Origin: CAYVAP01 sp964343195
GTDB taxonomy: Bacteria; Bacteroidota; Bacteroidia; J057
DNA length: 43,948 bases
Direction: 5' to 3'
Assembly: GCA_964343195.1 (NCBI GenBank)
Contig: CAYFIR010000046.1
Coordinates: 1-43,948, forward strand
The notes under the pieces are model-generated. The model worked only from the letters and a program-made list of their open reading frames with translations. It was not told the origin of the DNA and made no database searches. Positions 32,367-41,372 of this stretch are shown here, in pieces (position 1 is the stretch's first letter; the number at the start of each line of letters is the position of its first letter). The translations under genes were made by a program, and so were the position numbers.

Positions 32367-35168
32367 CTACTCCCTCACCCATTTCCGCTGTAACACCCCC
32401 TTATCTGTTTCCACTCTGATCAGATACAGCCCCGCCGGCAGGAGGCCCAACGCAAGCTCCAACTCTTTTGCTCCTGAGGATACTTGATGTTGGGACACCA
32501 CCTTTCCTGTGAGATCGAAAACCATGACCTTCGAAATCCGAGCGTCGCGGGTTTGGAGATGAAGCAATCCATCCTGCGAGGGATTGGGGTAGAGGCTGAG
32601 GGTAGCCTGAGCTGAGGCAAATCCATTGGTCGTGGTCTCACCGACTTCAGCGTCGATGCTGGAGATACAGCCGGAGCCATCGGTTACGGTCACGGAGTAG
32701 CTGCCTGCCAAGAGGTTGGTCAGGTTCTGGGTGGTGTCTCCGGTACTCCACTCAATGGTGTAGGGCGGCGTACCGCCAGATATGGTTAGGTCAATGGCCC
32801 CTGTGCTGTCGCCATTTACCTGTGGCTGGGTGTCCACGAAAAGATTCAGGCATTCGTCGAGGCTCCAGATCTCCGCTCCGCGGACTCCATCATCAGCGGA
32901 GAAATACAGCTTGCCAGCGAAGACTTTCATATAGGTCGGGTCGCCATCGGGTATTCCGGGATTGATGTCCGCAACGATGGCAAGGGCGGTGTCGTCGTAT
33001 TGCCAGAGCTCTCGCCCAAAGTCTTCGTGATAAGCCGAGAAATACAGGATGTCATTGAAAACGGTTAGGTCTCTGGGGCTGCTGGAGCCTGAGGTGATGT
33101 CTCCCACCATTACCACAGTGTCCTGGGCTACGTCAAAGAAGTGCAGCTCAGTTCCGTTGCGCGAACTGGTGCGGGCCTGGAAAAAGAGTTTATCGTGGTA
33201 AACAGTCAGATAATCTGGCCCTATGCTACCGACAGATTCGGTATGGTTGGTCAGGCTATCAGTCGCGGTATCGTAACTGTAGAGGTCGTAGGAACTGCTC
33301 GGGCGATAGGCCGTAAAGTATAGCTCCCCGGCATACGCGACCAGGTTGCTGGGGCTGCTGTGTCCGTTGCCAGGATTGATGTCAGCGACCAGGCTGACCT
33401 GATCAGTTGTGGCGTTGTATTTCCAGAGTTCTGCTCCACTAAGCTCTCCCTCCGCACGGAAGTACAGTTCATCCTGGTAAATAAAGAAGTCGCTGGGGTG
33501 GTCATCCTCGTCCGGGTTGAGGTCAAAGACCCGCTCGTAGCTATTGTCACTCGGATCGTACACAAACAGGTCGCTCCCCAACACAGGATCGCTGGGGGTA
33601 AAGTACAACCGCCCCTGGTACGCAATGATGTTATCGATATGCCCGGTATTGTTGGGCGTAAGGTAGCTGGTAGGAGTGATCAGCCCGGTGGCATCATCGT
33701 ACACCTGCAAGCCATAGCCGCCTACCGGATCAACGCCTGAAAAGTACAGCTTACCGTCGAGCACTGTAAAGTTATAGGGACTGGTGTTGCCGACTACGTC
33801 GGAGAGCTGAGTTACCATCCCGCTACCTGGGTCATATTGCCAAACCTCATTGCCAGTGTAAATTTCATCTGCTCCGAAGTAGAGCTTGCCGTTGTATTCG
33901 GTGAAGAGGTAGGGGTCGGAGCCAATGGTATTCTGGTTGATGTCGGCGGCCAGGACGATGCCGGAGCCATCAGGGCGATAGCGAAATAGCTCGCGTCCGT
34001 ATTGCTCGTTGGTCAGGGCAAGGAAAATGTCGCTTCCCGCCACGCCTTCAATGGCCATGTAGTTGGGGTTGCCGTTGTTGGAGTAGGTGCCAACTTCGTG
34101 CAAGGTCTCGCTGACGAGGTCCCATGCAAATAGCCTCCGCTCCTCACTGGTCACACCTGCGGTAAAGAACAGGCTATCTCCGATTACCTCGCTGCGGCCA
34201 GGATTGGCATAACCGCTACCGGGGTTGATGTCCGCCATCAGGGTTAGGGTTTCGGTCGTGGGGTCGAGGATGTGCATTTCGCGGCCAACCGATGAGGCGC
34301 GGGCGGCAAAGTACAGCTTGCCATTGGCGGCGGTTAACTCTGTCGGGCTACTGCTCACCGCGCCTGGGAACACGTCCTCATATTCGATCAGCGAATCTGT
34401 GGTCATGTCATAGGCCCACAACTCGGTGCCTCTACCTGGCGCAAATCCGCTGAAATACAGCCGATTGTCCAGATATTCCATGAAATTGATGCTGGGAAGG
34501 TCGCCCGATGGGCTCAGGTAAAGGATCTGATCCACGGTATCCGTACCGGGATCATAGCGAAAAAGTCGATAGTCAGTTTGGCCATCGTTGGCGGTAAACC
34601 ACAGTTGCCCGTTTACTTCGGTGAAATTGTTAGGGCTACTTCCGCTGGTACTGTCGATATCGGCGATGACCTTGAGTTCATTGGTCTGGGGATCGTAGCG
34701 CGCTGGCTCGATGTCCACGTCTGAGAAGTCGGCGCTGAAAAACACCTGTCCGTTGAAGACGGTCAGGTTGCTCGGATCGCGAATGGTCCCCAACCCGTTG
34801 GGGAGTACTTTTTCTGCCACCTCGGTCGTAAGGTCATACTGGTAAAAGTAGCGTTGACTGCTGTTGTTGTCCCTTGTGCCAAAGTACAGCTTCCCATCCA
34901 ACTCGACGATCTCGCGTATGCGGCTGTTTTCGTCATAGGGGCCCAGGTTGATCACAAGCGACGCTTGTCCGGTAGTCAGGTCATATTGGTACAGTTCCTC
35001 GCCGTGGATGCCGTCATTTGCCACGAAAAAGAGTTTGCCGTCGGCAGTGGTGAAATAGGTCGGATCAGAGGAGGCTGCTTCCTCGTTGATGTCGCGCTCC
35101 AGCACGAGTTGACCAAAGAGGGGCGAGGTGATGACAAGGCAAAATAGGAGGGAAAAAATCGACTTCAT
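32367..35168 (-). CDS. Large T9SS-sorted surface protein with ELWxxDG-type repeats
   Basis: 933 residues with a signal peptide (1-19, ending PLFGQ). About fifteen tandem repeats of roughly 45-50 residues (about 25-770) have the pattern LYFxA...G.ELWxYD...T......VADI, i.e. ELWxxDG/hyalin-like repeats that form propeller blades. Then an SprB-type repeat (about 795-835, TISGGTPPYTIEWSTGDTT) and a T9SS sorting domain (about 850-933, LYPNPSQDGLLHLQ and LPAGLYLIRV) follow. It is probably a cell-surface adhesin exported by type IX secretion. Repeats are well diverged, so the array is old. Confidence 0.85.
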   Translation of the reverse strand: MKSIFSLLFCLVITSPLFGQLVLERDINEEAASSDPTYFTTADGKLFFVANDGIHGEELYQYDLTTGQASLVINLGPYDENSRIREIVELDGKLYFGTRDNNSSQRYFYQYDLTTEVAEKVLPNGLGTIRDPSNLTVFNGQVFFSADFSDVDIEPARYDPQTNELKVIADIDSTSGSSPNNFTEVNGQLWFTANDGQTDYRLFRYDPGTDTVDQILYLSPSGDLPSINFMEYLDNRLYFSGFAPGRGTELWAYDMTTDSLIEYEDVFPGAVSSSPTELTAANGKLYFAARASSVGREMHILDPTTETLTLMADINPGSGYANPGRSEVIGDSLFFTAGVTSEERRLFAWDLVSETLHEVGTYSNNGNPNYMAIEGVAGSDIFLALTNEQYGRELFRYRPDGSGIVLAADINQNTIGSDPYLFTEYNGKLYFGADEIYTGNEVWQYDPGSGMVTQLSDVVGNTSPYNFTVLDGKLYFSGVDPVGGYGLQVYDDATGLITPTSYLTPNNTGHIDNIIAYQGRLYFTPSDPVLGSDLFVYDPSDNSYERVFDLNPDEDDHPSDFFIYQDELYFRAEGELSGAELWKYNATTDQVSLVADINPGNGHSSPSNLVAYAGELYFTAYRPSSSYDLYSYDTATDSLTNHTESVGSIGPDYLTVYHDKLFFQARTSSRNGTELHFFDVAQDTVVMVGDITSGSSSPRDLTVFNDILYFSAYHEDFGRELWQYDDTALAIVADINPGIPDGDPTYMKVFAGKLYFSADDGVRGAEIWSLDECLNLFVDTQPQVNGDSTGAIDLTISGGTPPYTIEWSTGDTTQNLTNLLAGSYSVTVTDGSGCISSIDAEVGETTTNGFASAQATLSLYPNPSQDGLLHLQTRDARISKVMVFDLTGKVVSQHQVSSGAKELELALGLLPAGLYLIRVETDKGVLQRKWVRE

Positions 35169-35420
35169 GGGAAAAACTCTGGAAGGTTTGAATTGGTATG
35201 GAGCCCTACAGCCATTGGGGAGCAGGAGGGTATGGGTTAGTTGGCAATGAATGGTAAAATGTAATCAGGGAGTGTAGAAGCTGTGGACCAAAACCTCTAA
35301 AAGTTGATCTCATTTTCAGATAAAACCTGATTCACAAGAGGGGAAAAGGACTCTCTGTAGAACTTCTTTGTCAATTCTCGGCCAGGGTTATTGGTAAGAC
35401 CTTTTTCATTATCCCCTTGC

Positions 35421-36359
35421 CTAATAGGGCATTTCATCCCAGGGTTTGGTGTGAACCATATTCCTGTAGGCTTGTATGGCTCGTTTTACTTCTATCTCAC
35501 TTTGGGTGTAGGCGATTTGGCTGAGATAGTAAACCTTTGTTGCTACTGCTTCCAGGCTAAAGTACCAGTGAAAACTCATCAGCGGATTGATATACAGCTG
35601 GCTCCCTCTGGTTCGGGTTGTGGCGTGATAGTTCCCAAATTTTCCCTCGATAGAGCTGGCAATGGAGTTTGCTACGATACTTTGGTGCCCTTTGCCTCTT
35701 TCATTCGCGTATTTCACGAGGTCCAGAAACAGTTTCCCTTCTTCGTCCTGCTGGGTCACAGTATTGACGCCATGAAAGCCATTTTCTGCAATGAGATCGG
35801 AAACATTCTCCAGAAACTGACTATGGTTCACCCCATGAAAATGATCGATTCCGAAGCCTACACACATCAGGATCTTTTCTTTTACATCCAGGTCATGGCT
35901 GGCTGCGATACTGGTAATGTCCTCCGTTGGTGTCCCCAGTCCATATTCATCACCCCTCATGAGGCTATCCGTTCCCCCATCCACGAGTATGAGGGCATCA
36001 ATCTTATGAAGCCTGATGATTTCCTCCAGCGTTTGATGTAGCGGAATGACTCCCGACTTTTCCAGGCCGATGACCTCCGCATCCTGGCCCTTGCTGGCCA
36101 GCCACTCTGCCAGGTACTTTTCAGGGAAATATCCAATTTCATTACAGTCTGGGTGAATTATCCAGCCTGTAGGAGTAATCCTCTTCCCCTTACTTGCAGG
36201 TAAAAAGGAGAAAGAATAATTCCCCAGAAAAACCTGCTTCCCCATTCCGAGCAGCGAAAAATATAGCGGAATGCCACTGTAGATGTCAAAACCTCCTCCC
36301 ATTCCGCAAATGAGAATCCTATCACTATTGCATAATCTGTCCTTTATGGGGATCTCCAT
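35421..36359 (-). CDS. DUF1152 family protein
   Basis: 312 residues. GMGGGFDIYSG at 19-29 is the conserved glycine-rich start of DUF1152, followed by LVDGGTDSLMRGDE near 125 and a mid-protein DHFHGVNHSQF motif with two His residues that could bind metal. No signal peptide. The enzymatic role of the family is unknown; a glycine-rich loop suggests nucleotide or sugar-phosphate binding. Upstream and downstream genes are unrelated. Confidence 0.75.
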   Translation of the reverse strand: MEIPIKDRLCNSDRILICGMGGGFDIYSGIPLYFSLLGMGKQVFLGNYSFSFLPASKGKRITPTGWIIHPDCNEIGYFPEKYLAEWLASKGQDAEVIGLEKSGVIPLHQTLEEIIRLHKIDALILVDGGTDSLMRGDEYGLGTPTEDITSIAASHDLDVKEKILMCVGFGIDHFHGVNHSQFLENVSDLIAENGFHGVNTVTQQDEEGKLFLDLVKYANERGKGHQSIVANSIASSIEGKFGNYHATTRTRGSQLYINPLMSFHWYFSLEAVATKVYYLSQIAYTQSEIEVKRAIQAYRNMVHTKPWDEMPY

Positions 36360-36436
36360 CTGTGCTGTGTTTATTCTCGTTCAGGTTTTACAATTGGGGA
36401 AGCATACTTCCATCCTGCCTATCACTCTATAACGTC

Positions 36437-37342
36437 TCAAAACGGCAACTTCTCCCCCATCTGACTCGTCTTCCGGGCAAACCACTCCTGCATTTGGGCT
36501 GTCAAAGGGCCGGGCGTGCCATTGCCGACCACGCGGCCATCAATCTCGACTACGGGGGTCAATTCTCCCATGGTGCCCGTAACGAAGGCCTCCTCAGCTT
36601 TGTAAAACTCTGCTACTGAGATGCGGCGTTCATGCAGATTCAGGCCTTTTTCACGAGCAATTCCCATGACCAGCCCTCGGGTAATGCCCGGCAAACAGGC
36701 CTCAGGAAGCGGCGTATGCAGATTGCGATTGGCGCAAACCATGAAGATGTTGGTGGCGTTGGTTTCGGCGACGAAGCCATGAATATCCAGCATCAGGGCG
36801 TCGTCCACTCCGGCAAAATTGGCCTCGATCTTGGCGAGGATGTTGTTGAGCAGGTTGTTGTGGTGGATCCTGGAGTCCAGCATCATGGGCGAATTGCGGC
36901 GAATGCTGCTGGTTACCAGCCGGATACCGGCCTGGTCGTAAACGGGAGGCTTCCACTCCGCCAGTACGATCAGGCAAGAGCCTGCCTGATTGAGGCGTGG
37001 GTCCATGCCCGAGGTGATCTTGGTGCCGCGAGTCAGCGTCAGGCGTATGTGTACCCCATCGCGCATGTCATTGGCCTTCAGCGTCTCGAATATGGCTTTT
37101 TTCACCTCCTCCCGACTGGGCACATGAGAAAACGCCAGGGCTTTGGCAGAAGCAAACAGCCGATCCAGGTGGGCATCCAGCATGAAGATGCGGCCATCGT
37201 ACACCCTTAGTCCTTCCCAAACGGCATCCCCGCCCTGTACCGAGCTGTCAAATACAGATACCTTGGCCTCACTTCGTGGATACAGGCCATCGCCTACCCA
37301 GACCTGAAGCTTATCGTTTTGTGGGTTATATTTCTGTTGCAT
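36437..37342 (-). CDS. PLP-dependent class IV aminotransferase-like protein, Schiff-base Lys not evident
   Basis: 301 residues, typical of branched-chain and D-amino acid aminotransferases: GDAVWEGLRVYDG (36-50), LDRLFASAKAL, RLTLTRGT, DSRIHHNNLLNNILAK (156-171), and the PLP-phosphate motif GFVAETNATNIF near 189. The segment that should carry the Schiff-base Lys shows Arg158-Ile-His160-His161 instead; the codon for Arg158 is AGG (36869-36871), one change from AAG Lys. The next Lys (171) is later in the helix. So the protein may lack transaminase activity or use a different residue. My alignment over this stretch is by eye. Confidence 0.8.
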   Translation of the reverse strand: MQQKYNPQNDKLQVWVGDGLYPRSEAKVSVFDSSVQGGDAVWEGLRVYDGRIFMLDAHLDRLFASAKALAFSHVPSREEVKKAIFETLKANDMRDGVHIRLTLTRGTKITSGMDPRLNQAGSCLIVLAEWKPPVYDQAGIRLVTSSIRRNSPMMLDSRIHHNNLLNNILAKIEANFAGVDDALMLDIHGFVAETNATNIFMVCANRNLHTPLPEACLPGITRGLVMGIAREKGLNLHERRISVAEFYKAEEAFVTGTMGELTPVVEIDGRVVGNGTPGPLTAQMQEWFARKTSQMGEKLPF

Positions 37343-37539
37343 AGCTAAGGGCTTAAGTTAAGGATGAGCGTAAATTAAGATACCAATAAAACCCGCACAA
37401 AGGGCATAGGAGATGTTTTGGGAAACGATGATAAAACTTCACATCCACTTTTTCGGTTTTATCCGTAAATCTGAAGTTACGCTGGTGACTTCCACCATAC
37501 TAGCCAGTCTTAGCTACAAAGTAGAAACACTCCCTCCAT

Positions 37540-38694
37540 ATGAATAAACCATACATTTCCTTTCTCACCACCCTGTTCCTGCTCATCTTTGCTATCCCCG
37601 CAATCGCGCAATTTGAGCGAGTCGAATTTGACTACGTAAACGCCTACTTCAACAATGGCCAGCCGCTACCTGCCGAACAGAGCCTGCTGATTTCCAGCGA
37701 AGTACCCAGTGAAGTAGCCCTGGTCGAGATGAGCATCTTTAAAGCTGGGGCCAATATGGACAAGGCACCCCTCTTCATGGGAGCGTGGAAGCGTACCCGC
37801 GACGAAGGCAGCTCGAGCTTTAGGATTCCTGTTAGCTACAAACTGACCGGAAGCACTGAATATGACTTCGAGTTTGTGTTTTATCGTGGAGTTACCCCTG
37901 ATGAAAAAGCGACCCTTCAGAGCGATCTGCTGGGAGCCATTGATGCGTATCTGGAGCAAAATGTGGAAATCAGCCAGGACAAGGTCAAGTTGTCCCAATC
38001 GGCCCGAAGCATCGTTTCGGATCTGAACTCCCTGGTCAATGATGGCCTGCAATACTACCGAACCCTAAATGGAATGGAATTTCAGGGCTTTTCGGACCTG
38101 AGCGAGCAGGCAATTTCTCAACTGGATAAACTTTCCATCCCCAACTCCCAGTTCGAATCCTCTCTGGAACGCGTCGAGCAATTGCTGGAAACTGAACTGG
38201 AGCAGATTTTCAACACCCGCATGGTGGTACGCATCGACGAACGGCTGGTGATGGGCTATGAAACCGAACGTACCCGTCGCCCTATCGCGCTAAATGTGGG
38301 GTATGGTGGTGCCATCCTCGATTATAACAGTGAGAGTTTTGCCTACGACACCTCGCCTTATGTCGGCGTTTCCTTTCCGCTGGCTAATCCTGCTCTTTCA
38401 GGAGCCTTCTGGAGCAATGCCTCTATCTCGGTAGGAGCCTTTACCAGCAACTTCGAAGACGTCGATGGCAACATCGTAACCGGACCCATCTTTGGTCGCC
38501 CCTACTATGTGGGGCTGGGCTACAATGTATTCCGCTTTATCCGGATAAATGCCGGAGTTACCGCCCTGGAAAACCTCGGTACCAGCAGCATAGGTGGGGG
38601 AAGTGTTTCGCTGGATGTGGACGCCATTTCGCTCAAGCCCTTCGTAGGCATCAGCGCAGAGGTCGAAATCTGGGCCGGACTAAGGGATCGGTAG
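37540..38694 (+). CDS. Secreted or outer-membrane protein, unknown
   Basis: 384 residues with a signal peptide (1-23, ending AIAQ). Residues about 24-125 look like a beta domain; 125-230 are helical (DKVKLSQSARSIVSDLNSLV, then ERVEQLLETELEQI). The last 140 residues are strand-rich and end in EVEIWAGLRDR, consistent with an outer-membrane beta-barrel of about eight strands. I do not recognise the family. It precedes an OmpA-family gene on the same strand. Confidence 0.65.
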   Translation: MNKPYISFLTTLFLLIFAIPAIAQFERVEFDYVNAYFNNGQPLPAEQSLLISSEVPSEVALVEMSIFKAGANMDKAPLFMGAWKRTRDEGSSSFRIPVSYKLTGSTEYDFEFVFYRGVTPDEKATLQSDLLGAIDAYLEQNVEISQDKVKLSQSARSIVSDLNSLVNDGLQYYRTLNGMEFQGFSDLSEQAISQLDKLSIPNSQFESSLERVEQLLETELEQIFNTRMVVRIDERLVMGYETERTRRPIALNVGYGGAILDYNSESFAYDTSPYVGVSFPLANPALSGAFWSNASISVGAFTSNFEDVDGNIVTGPIFGRPYYVGLGYNVFRFIRINAGVTALENLGTSSIGGGSVSLDVDAISLKPFVGISAEVEIWAGLRDR

Positions 38695-38696
38695 GG

Positions 38697-38728
38697 AAGA
38701 AAGTTCGTGGTTCGGAGTTCGAAGTTGA
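38697..38728 (-). repeat. Border repeat, copy 5
   Basis: aagttcgtggttcggagttcg and gaagttgaaaag lie directly after the stop codon of the preceding gene. On the minus strand it translates as NFELRTTNF, like the other copies. Confidence 0.55.
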
Positions 38729-38827
38729 AAAGTCTCCTTGTGCAGCAGGTAAAAGCCCTGACTAACATATACTTGGACAGAATTCCCGATCACCAGGACC
38801 ACCCTGATCACCGATACCCCCTTTCTT

Positions 38828-38862
38828 TAACTGACCAATGATCCCTGATCAATGACCAATGC
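38828..38862 (+). repeat. GACCAATGATC-type short repeat before the OmpA gene
   Basis: ctgaccaatgatccctgatc followed by aatgaccaatg is a short self-repeating stretch with two ATGs. It is of the same low-complexity border type as the GAATTACG repeats and makes the true start of the next gene ambiguous. Confidence 0.5.
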
Positions 38863-38869
38863 CTTCCCC

Positions 38870-41182
38870 ATGCTCCGCACTCTTTTGCTCACACTATTGA
38901 TAATCACTTCAGCCAGCCTGATGGGTCAGGGGAACCCCTATCCCTGGCGTCTGCGCCTGGACCTGGGAGCCAGTAGCTACTTTGGCGACCTGAGCTACCA
39001 GTGGAGTCAGGACTGGCAGCACTATGCCCATTTGCCCAACGAGTCCCAGCCCTATGCGGTAGGACTGGGCCTGGAGCGACGTTTGAATTCCACATTTGGC
39101 GTTTCCCTCAACGGGCAGTACGCTGCACTGATGGGGACCGACCGTCTTCAGGACTGGAATGGTAGCCTGCTGACAGAGAATCCCAATTTTGCGCGTAGCC
39201 TCAACTTTCGCACGAGGCTTTATGCTGCCAATCTGATGGCGACCGTTTATCTCGACAATGGCTGGTTGCTGCGCAAAAATTCGTGGATTTCGCCCTATCT
39301 CCTGTTGGGAGCTGGCTATGCTAATTTTTCCGTAAGCGGCGATCTCCTGGACGAAAACGGGGAGCGATACAACTATCAGTCTGCTCCAGAGCTGGATCAG
39401 CGATTTGAGACAGATCTCACCAACCTGCAAACAGAAGAGAATGGCGATTATGCGCCCTTCGCGTGGCAGGTGCCATTGGGGGCTGGGGTGGATTTTCGGC
39501 TGAGTGAGCGCCTGTGTCTGGGCCTTCGCTATCAATACGTGTACACCTTCACGGACTATCTCGACGACGTGAGCGGCTTTTATCGGACTGATTTTTCGGG
39601 CGAAACCAACCAACTGGCAACCTATGCCAGTAACCCGGCGGAGCTTGCCATCAGTTCGAATACCCTTCGCGGAGACGGCGGGGATACCTGGCAGGAAAAT
39701 GATGCCTTCGGTTTGCTGTCCCTGAGCCTGGGAATCGAGCTGGGTTCTCGGAAAAATGCCTTCCGTCCACCGATCTTCTACGCAGGAGCTCAAAATGATT
39801 TGCCATCAGGGAGCCCGGAAGCAGTGTCTCAGGAGGCCAGTTCCGACGATTCTGTCTCGCCCATTATCGTGCAGCGAGTTCCGGTCTCCGTATCCGATTC
39901 CCTTATGCTGGGAAACTGGCTGGACTCCTTCCTGGTAAATGCGCCATTTATTCAGCCCACATCTGTACCAGAAAAAGCAGCCCAGGAAGAGGCCCCGACT
40001 GCTACCGATTCAGGAGCAGAGCTAAGTCAGACTGAGGAAAAACAAGCGGAAGAAAAAGCCGGGGAGCAGGAGGTCGCAGCCAACGATTCTCCTGAAGCCA
40101 CCGCGACACCTGATACTGTAATCGCACCCTCTCGGCCAGATACAGTGGTCATGGTGCAAAATTCTACCACCAGTAGCCGGGATACCATCGTGGTCCAAAG
40201 CCGCGAGGTAAAAAATTACGATGCTGCGGAAATGGTAGCCCTGACTGTGGAAATGCAGCAGATCAGAGCCGATCAGGAGCGGCAGTACCAGCGTTTGCAA
40301 GAGCAGTTGCTGGCCATGCAGACGAGCATCGAGCAGGGAAAAATCGAAGCAGAACAACGCGAGGCCGACCGCCTGGAGGGACAAATCGAAGCCCTGCGCA
40401 GGGAGTTGCAGCAGGAAAAAGAGCGGGAAGGACGTAGTGTCGTGCCAGTTCCTCTGCCAGCGGGCGAGGCACCTGCCGATACGGCATTGCAGGCAGAATT
40501 GACCGAGATGAAGGAGCAGATGACCCGGATCGAATCACAGTTGGCCGCCATTCGCCTGCAAAACACCCTTCCCTTGGAGGTAGACAGCCTGGCAGCCCCT
40601 GCTCCGGATTCGGTTTCCAGGGCAATGGTCGATAGCGCACAGGCACAGCCAGTAGGGCAAAAGCCAGATCTGGACTTCGAGTTTGAGTACGTCGATTCTC
40701 CTGAAAGCCGTGAACCCCAAACTCCGGTTCGGACGCTGACCATCGAAAAGCGCGACACCATCCGCTTGCGAGATACCCTGGTCCTGCGTGATACGGTGCA
40801 AATGTCTTCTTCGCCCGACACCGTGGTCCGGGAAATAGAAGGATCCAGGAAGGTGGTTGCATTGCCCAAAGCCAGTATTTTCTTCGCCAAAGGCTCCACC
40901 GAGCTATTCCCAGCTGATATTGCGACCCTGGACAGCATCGCAGCCGACCTGCTCCGCAATGAAGAACTTGCGGTGAGGCTCTCTGGTTTTGCCGACAAGT
41001 CCGGCAATGCTGAGATCAATCAGCGAATTTCACGGCAGCGCGCTGAGCGGGTCAGCCAGTACCTACAGGCCAAAGGCATCACTGAAGACCGCATCGAGAT
41101 CCAGTACTTCGGCGACGAAAGAACCCGCTACAACGAAGGAGCCCTTGACCGCCGCGTGGAGATTGAAGTGTATCTGAAGTAG
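38870..41182 (+). CDS. OmpA-family outer-membrane protein with long coiled-coil linker
   Basis: 770 residues from ATG 38870; an ATG at 38852 lies inside a repetitive stretch. Signal peptide (MLRTLLLTLLIITSASLMGQ), then an N-terminal barrel-like region (about 20-300) with WRLRLDLGASSYFGDLSY and LSERLCLGLRYQYVYTF. A Ser/Pro/Asp-rich linker (about 300-450) follows, a coiled coil near 460-500 (QIRADQERQYQRLQEQL), and the OmpA C-terminal peptidoglycan-binding domain (about 665-770: IFFAKGSTELFPAD, then RISRQRAERVSQYL). It anchors the outer membrane to peptidoglycan. Confidence 0.85.
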   Translation: MLRTLLLTLLIITSASLMGQGNPYPWRLRLDLGASSYFGDLSYQWSQDWQHYAHLPNESQPYAVGLGLERRLNSTFGVSLNGQYAALMGTDRLQDWNGSLLTENPNFARSLNFRTRLYAANLMATVYLDNGWLLRKNSWISPYLLLGAGYANFSVSGDLLDENGERYNYQSAPELDQRFETDLTNLQTEENGDYAPFAWQVPLGAGVDFRLSERLCLGLRYQYVYTFTDYLDDVSGFYRTDFSGETNQLATYASNPAELAISSNTLRGDGGDTWQENDAFGLLSLSLGIELGSRKNAFRPPIFYAGAQNDLPSGSPEAVSQEASSDDSVSPIIVQRVPVSVSDSLMLGNWLDSFLVNAPFIQPTSVPEKAAQEEAPTATDSGAELSQTEEKQAEEKAGEQEVAANDSPEATATPDTVIAPSRPDTVVMVQNSTTSSRDTIVVQSREVKNYDAAEMVALTVEMQQIRADQERQYQRLQEQLLAMQTSIEQGKIEAEQREADRLEGQIEALRRELQQEKEREGRSVVPVPLPAGEAPADTALQAELTEMKEQMTRIESQLAAIRLQNTLPLEVDSLAAPAPDSVSRAMVDSAQAQPVGQKPDLDFEFEYVDSPESREPQTPVRTLTIEKRDTIRLRDTLVLRDTVQMSSSPDTVVREIEGSRKVVALPKASIFFAKGSTELFPADIATLDSIAADLLRNEELAVRLSGFADKSGNAEINQRISRQRAERVSQYLQAKGITEDRIEIQYFGDERTRYNEGALDRRVEIEVYLK

Positions 41183-41308
41183 AGGATGTGGAGGTGTATA
41201 AGGGGAATACGGGAAATATTGTCGGTATGCGAATAGAGCGAAATGGTAAAATCCTGTGGTAGTCAGGGAAACATTCCATCACCTGCTTACTACAGACTTT
41301 GCGTTGCC

Positions 41309-41372
41309 CCGTTACGAATCACGTTGAGCGCAGCGAAATCCCGCAGAGCGGGAAATTCCCAATCACGAATCA
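41309..41372. repeat. Border repeat, copy 6, with terminator hairpin at the proS end
   Basis: gttacgaatcacg and aatcacgaatcagtacg bracket a CCCGC-AGA-GCGGG hairpin (41340-41352). The repeat begins right at the proS stop (41370). The hairpin may terminate proS. Confidence 0.55.
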
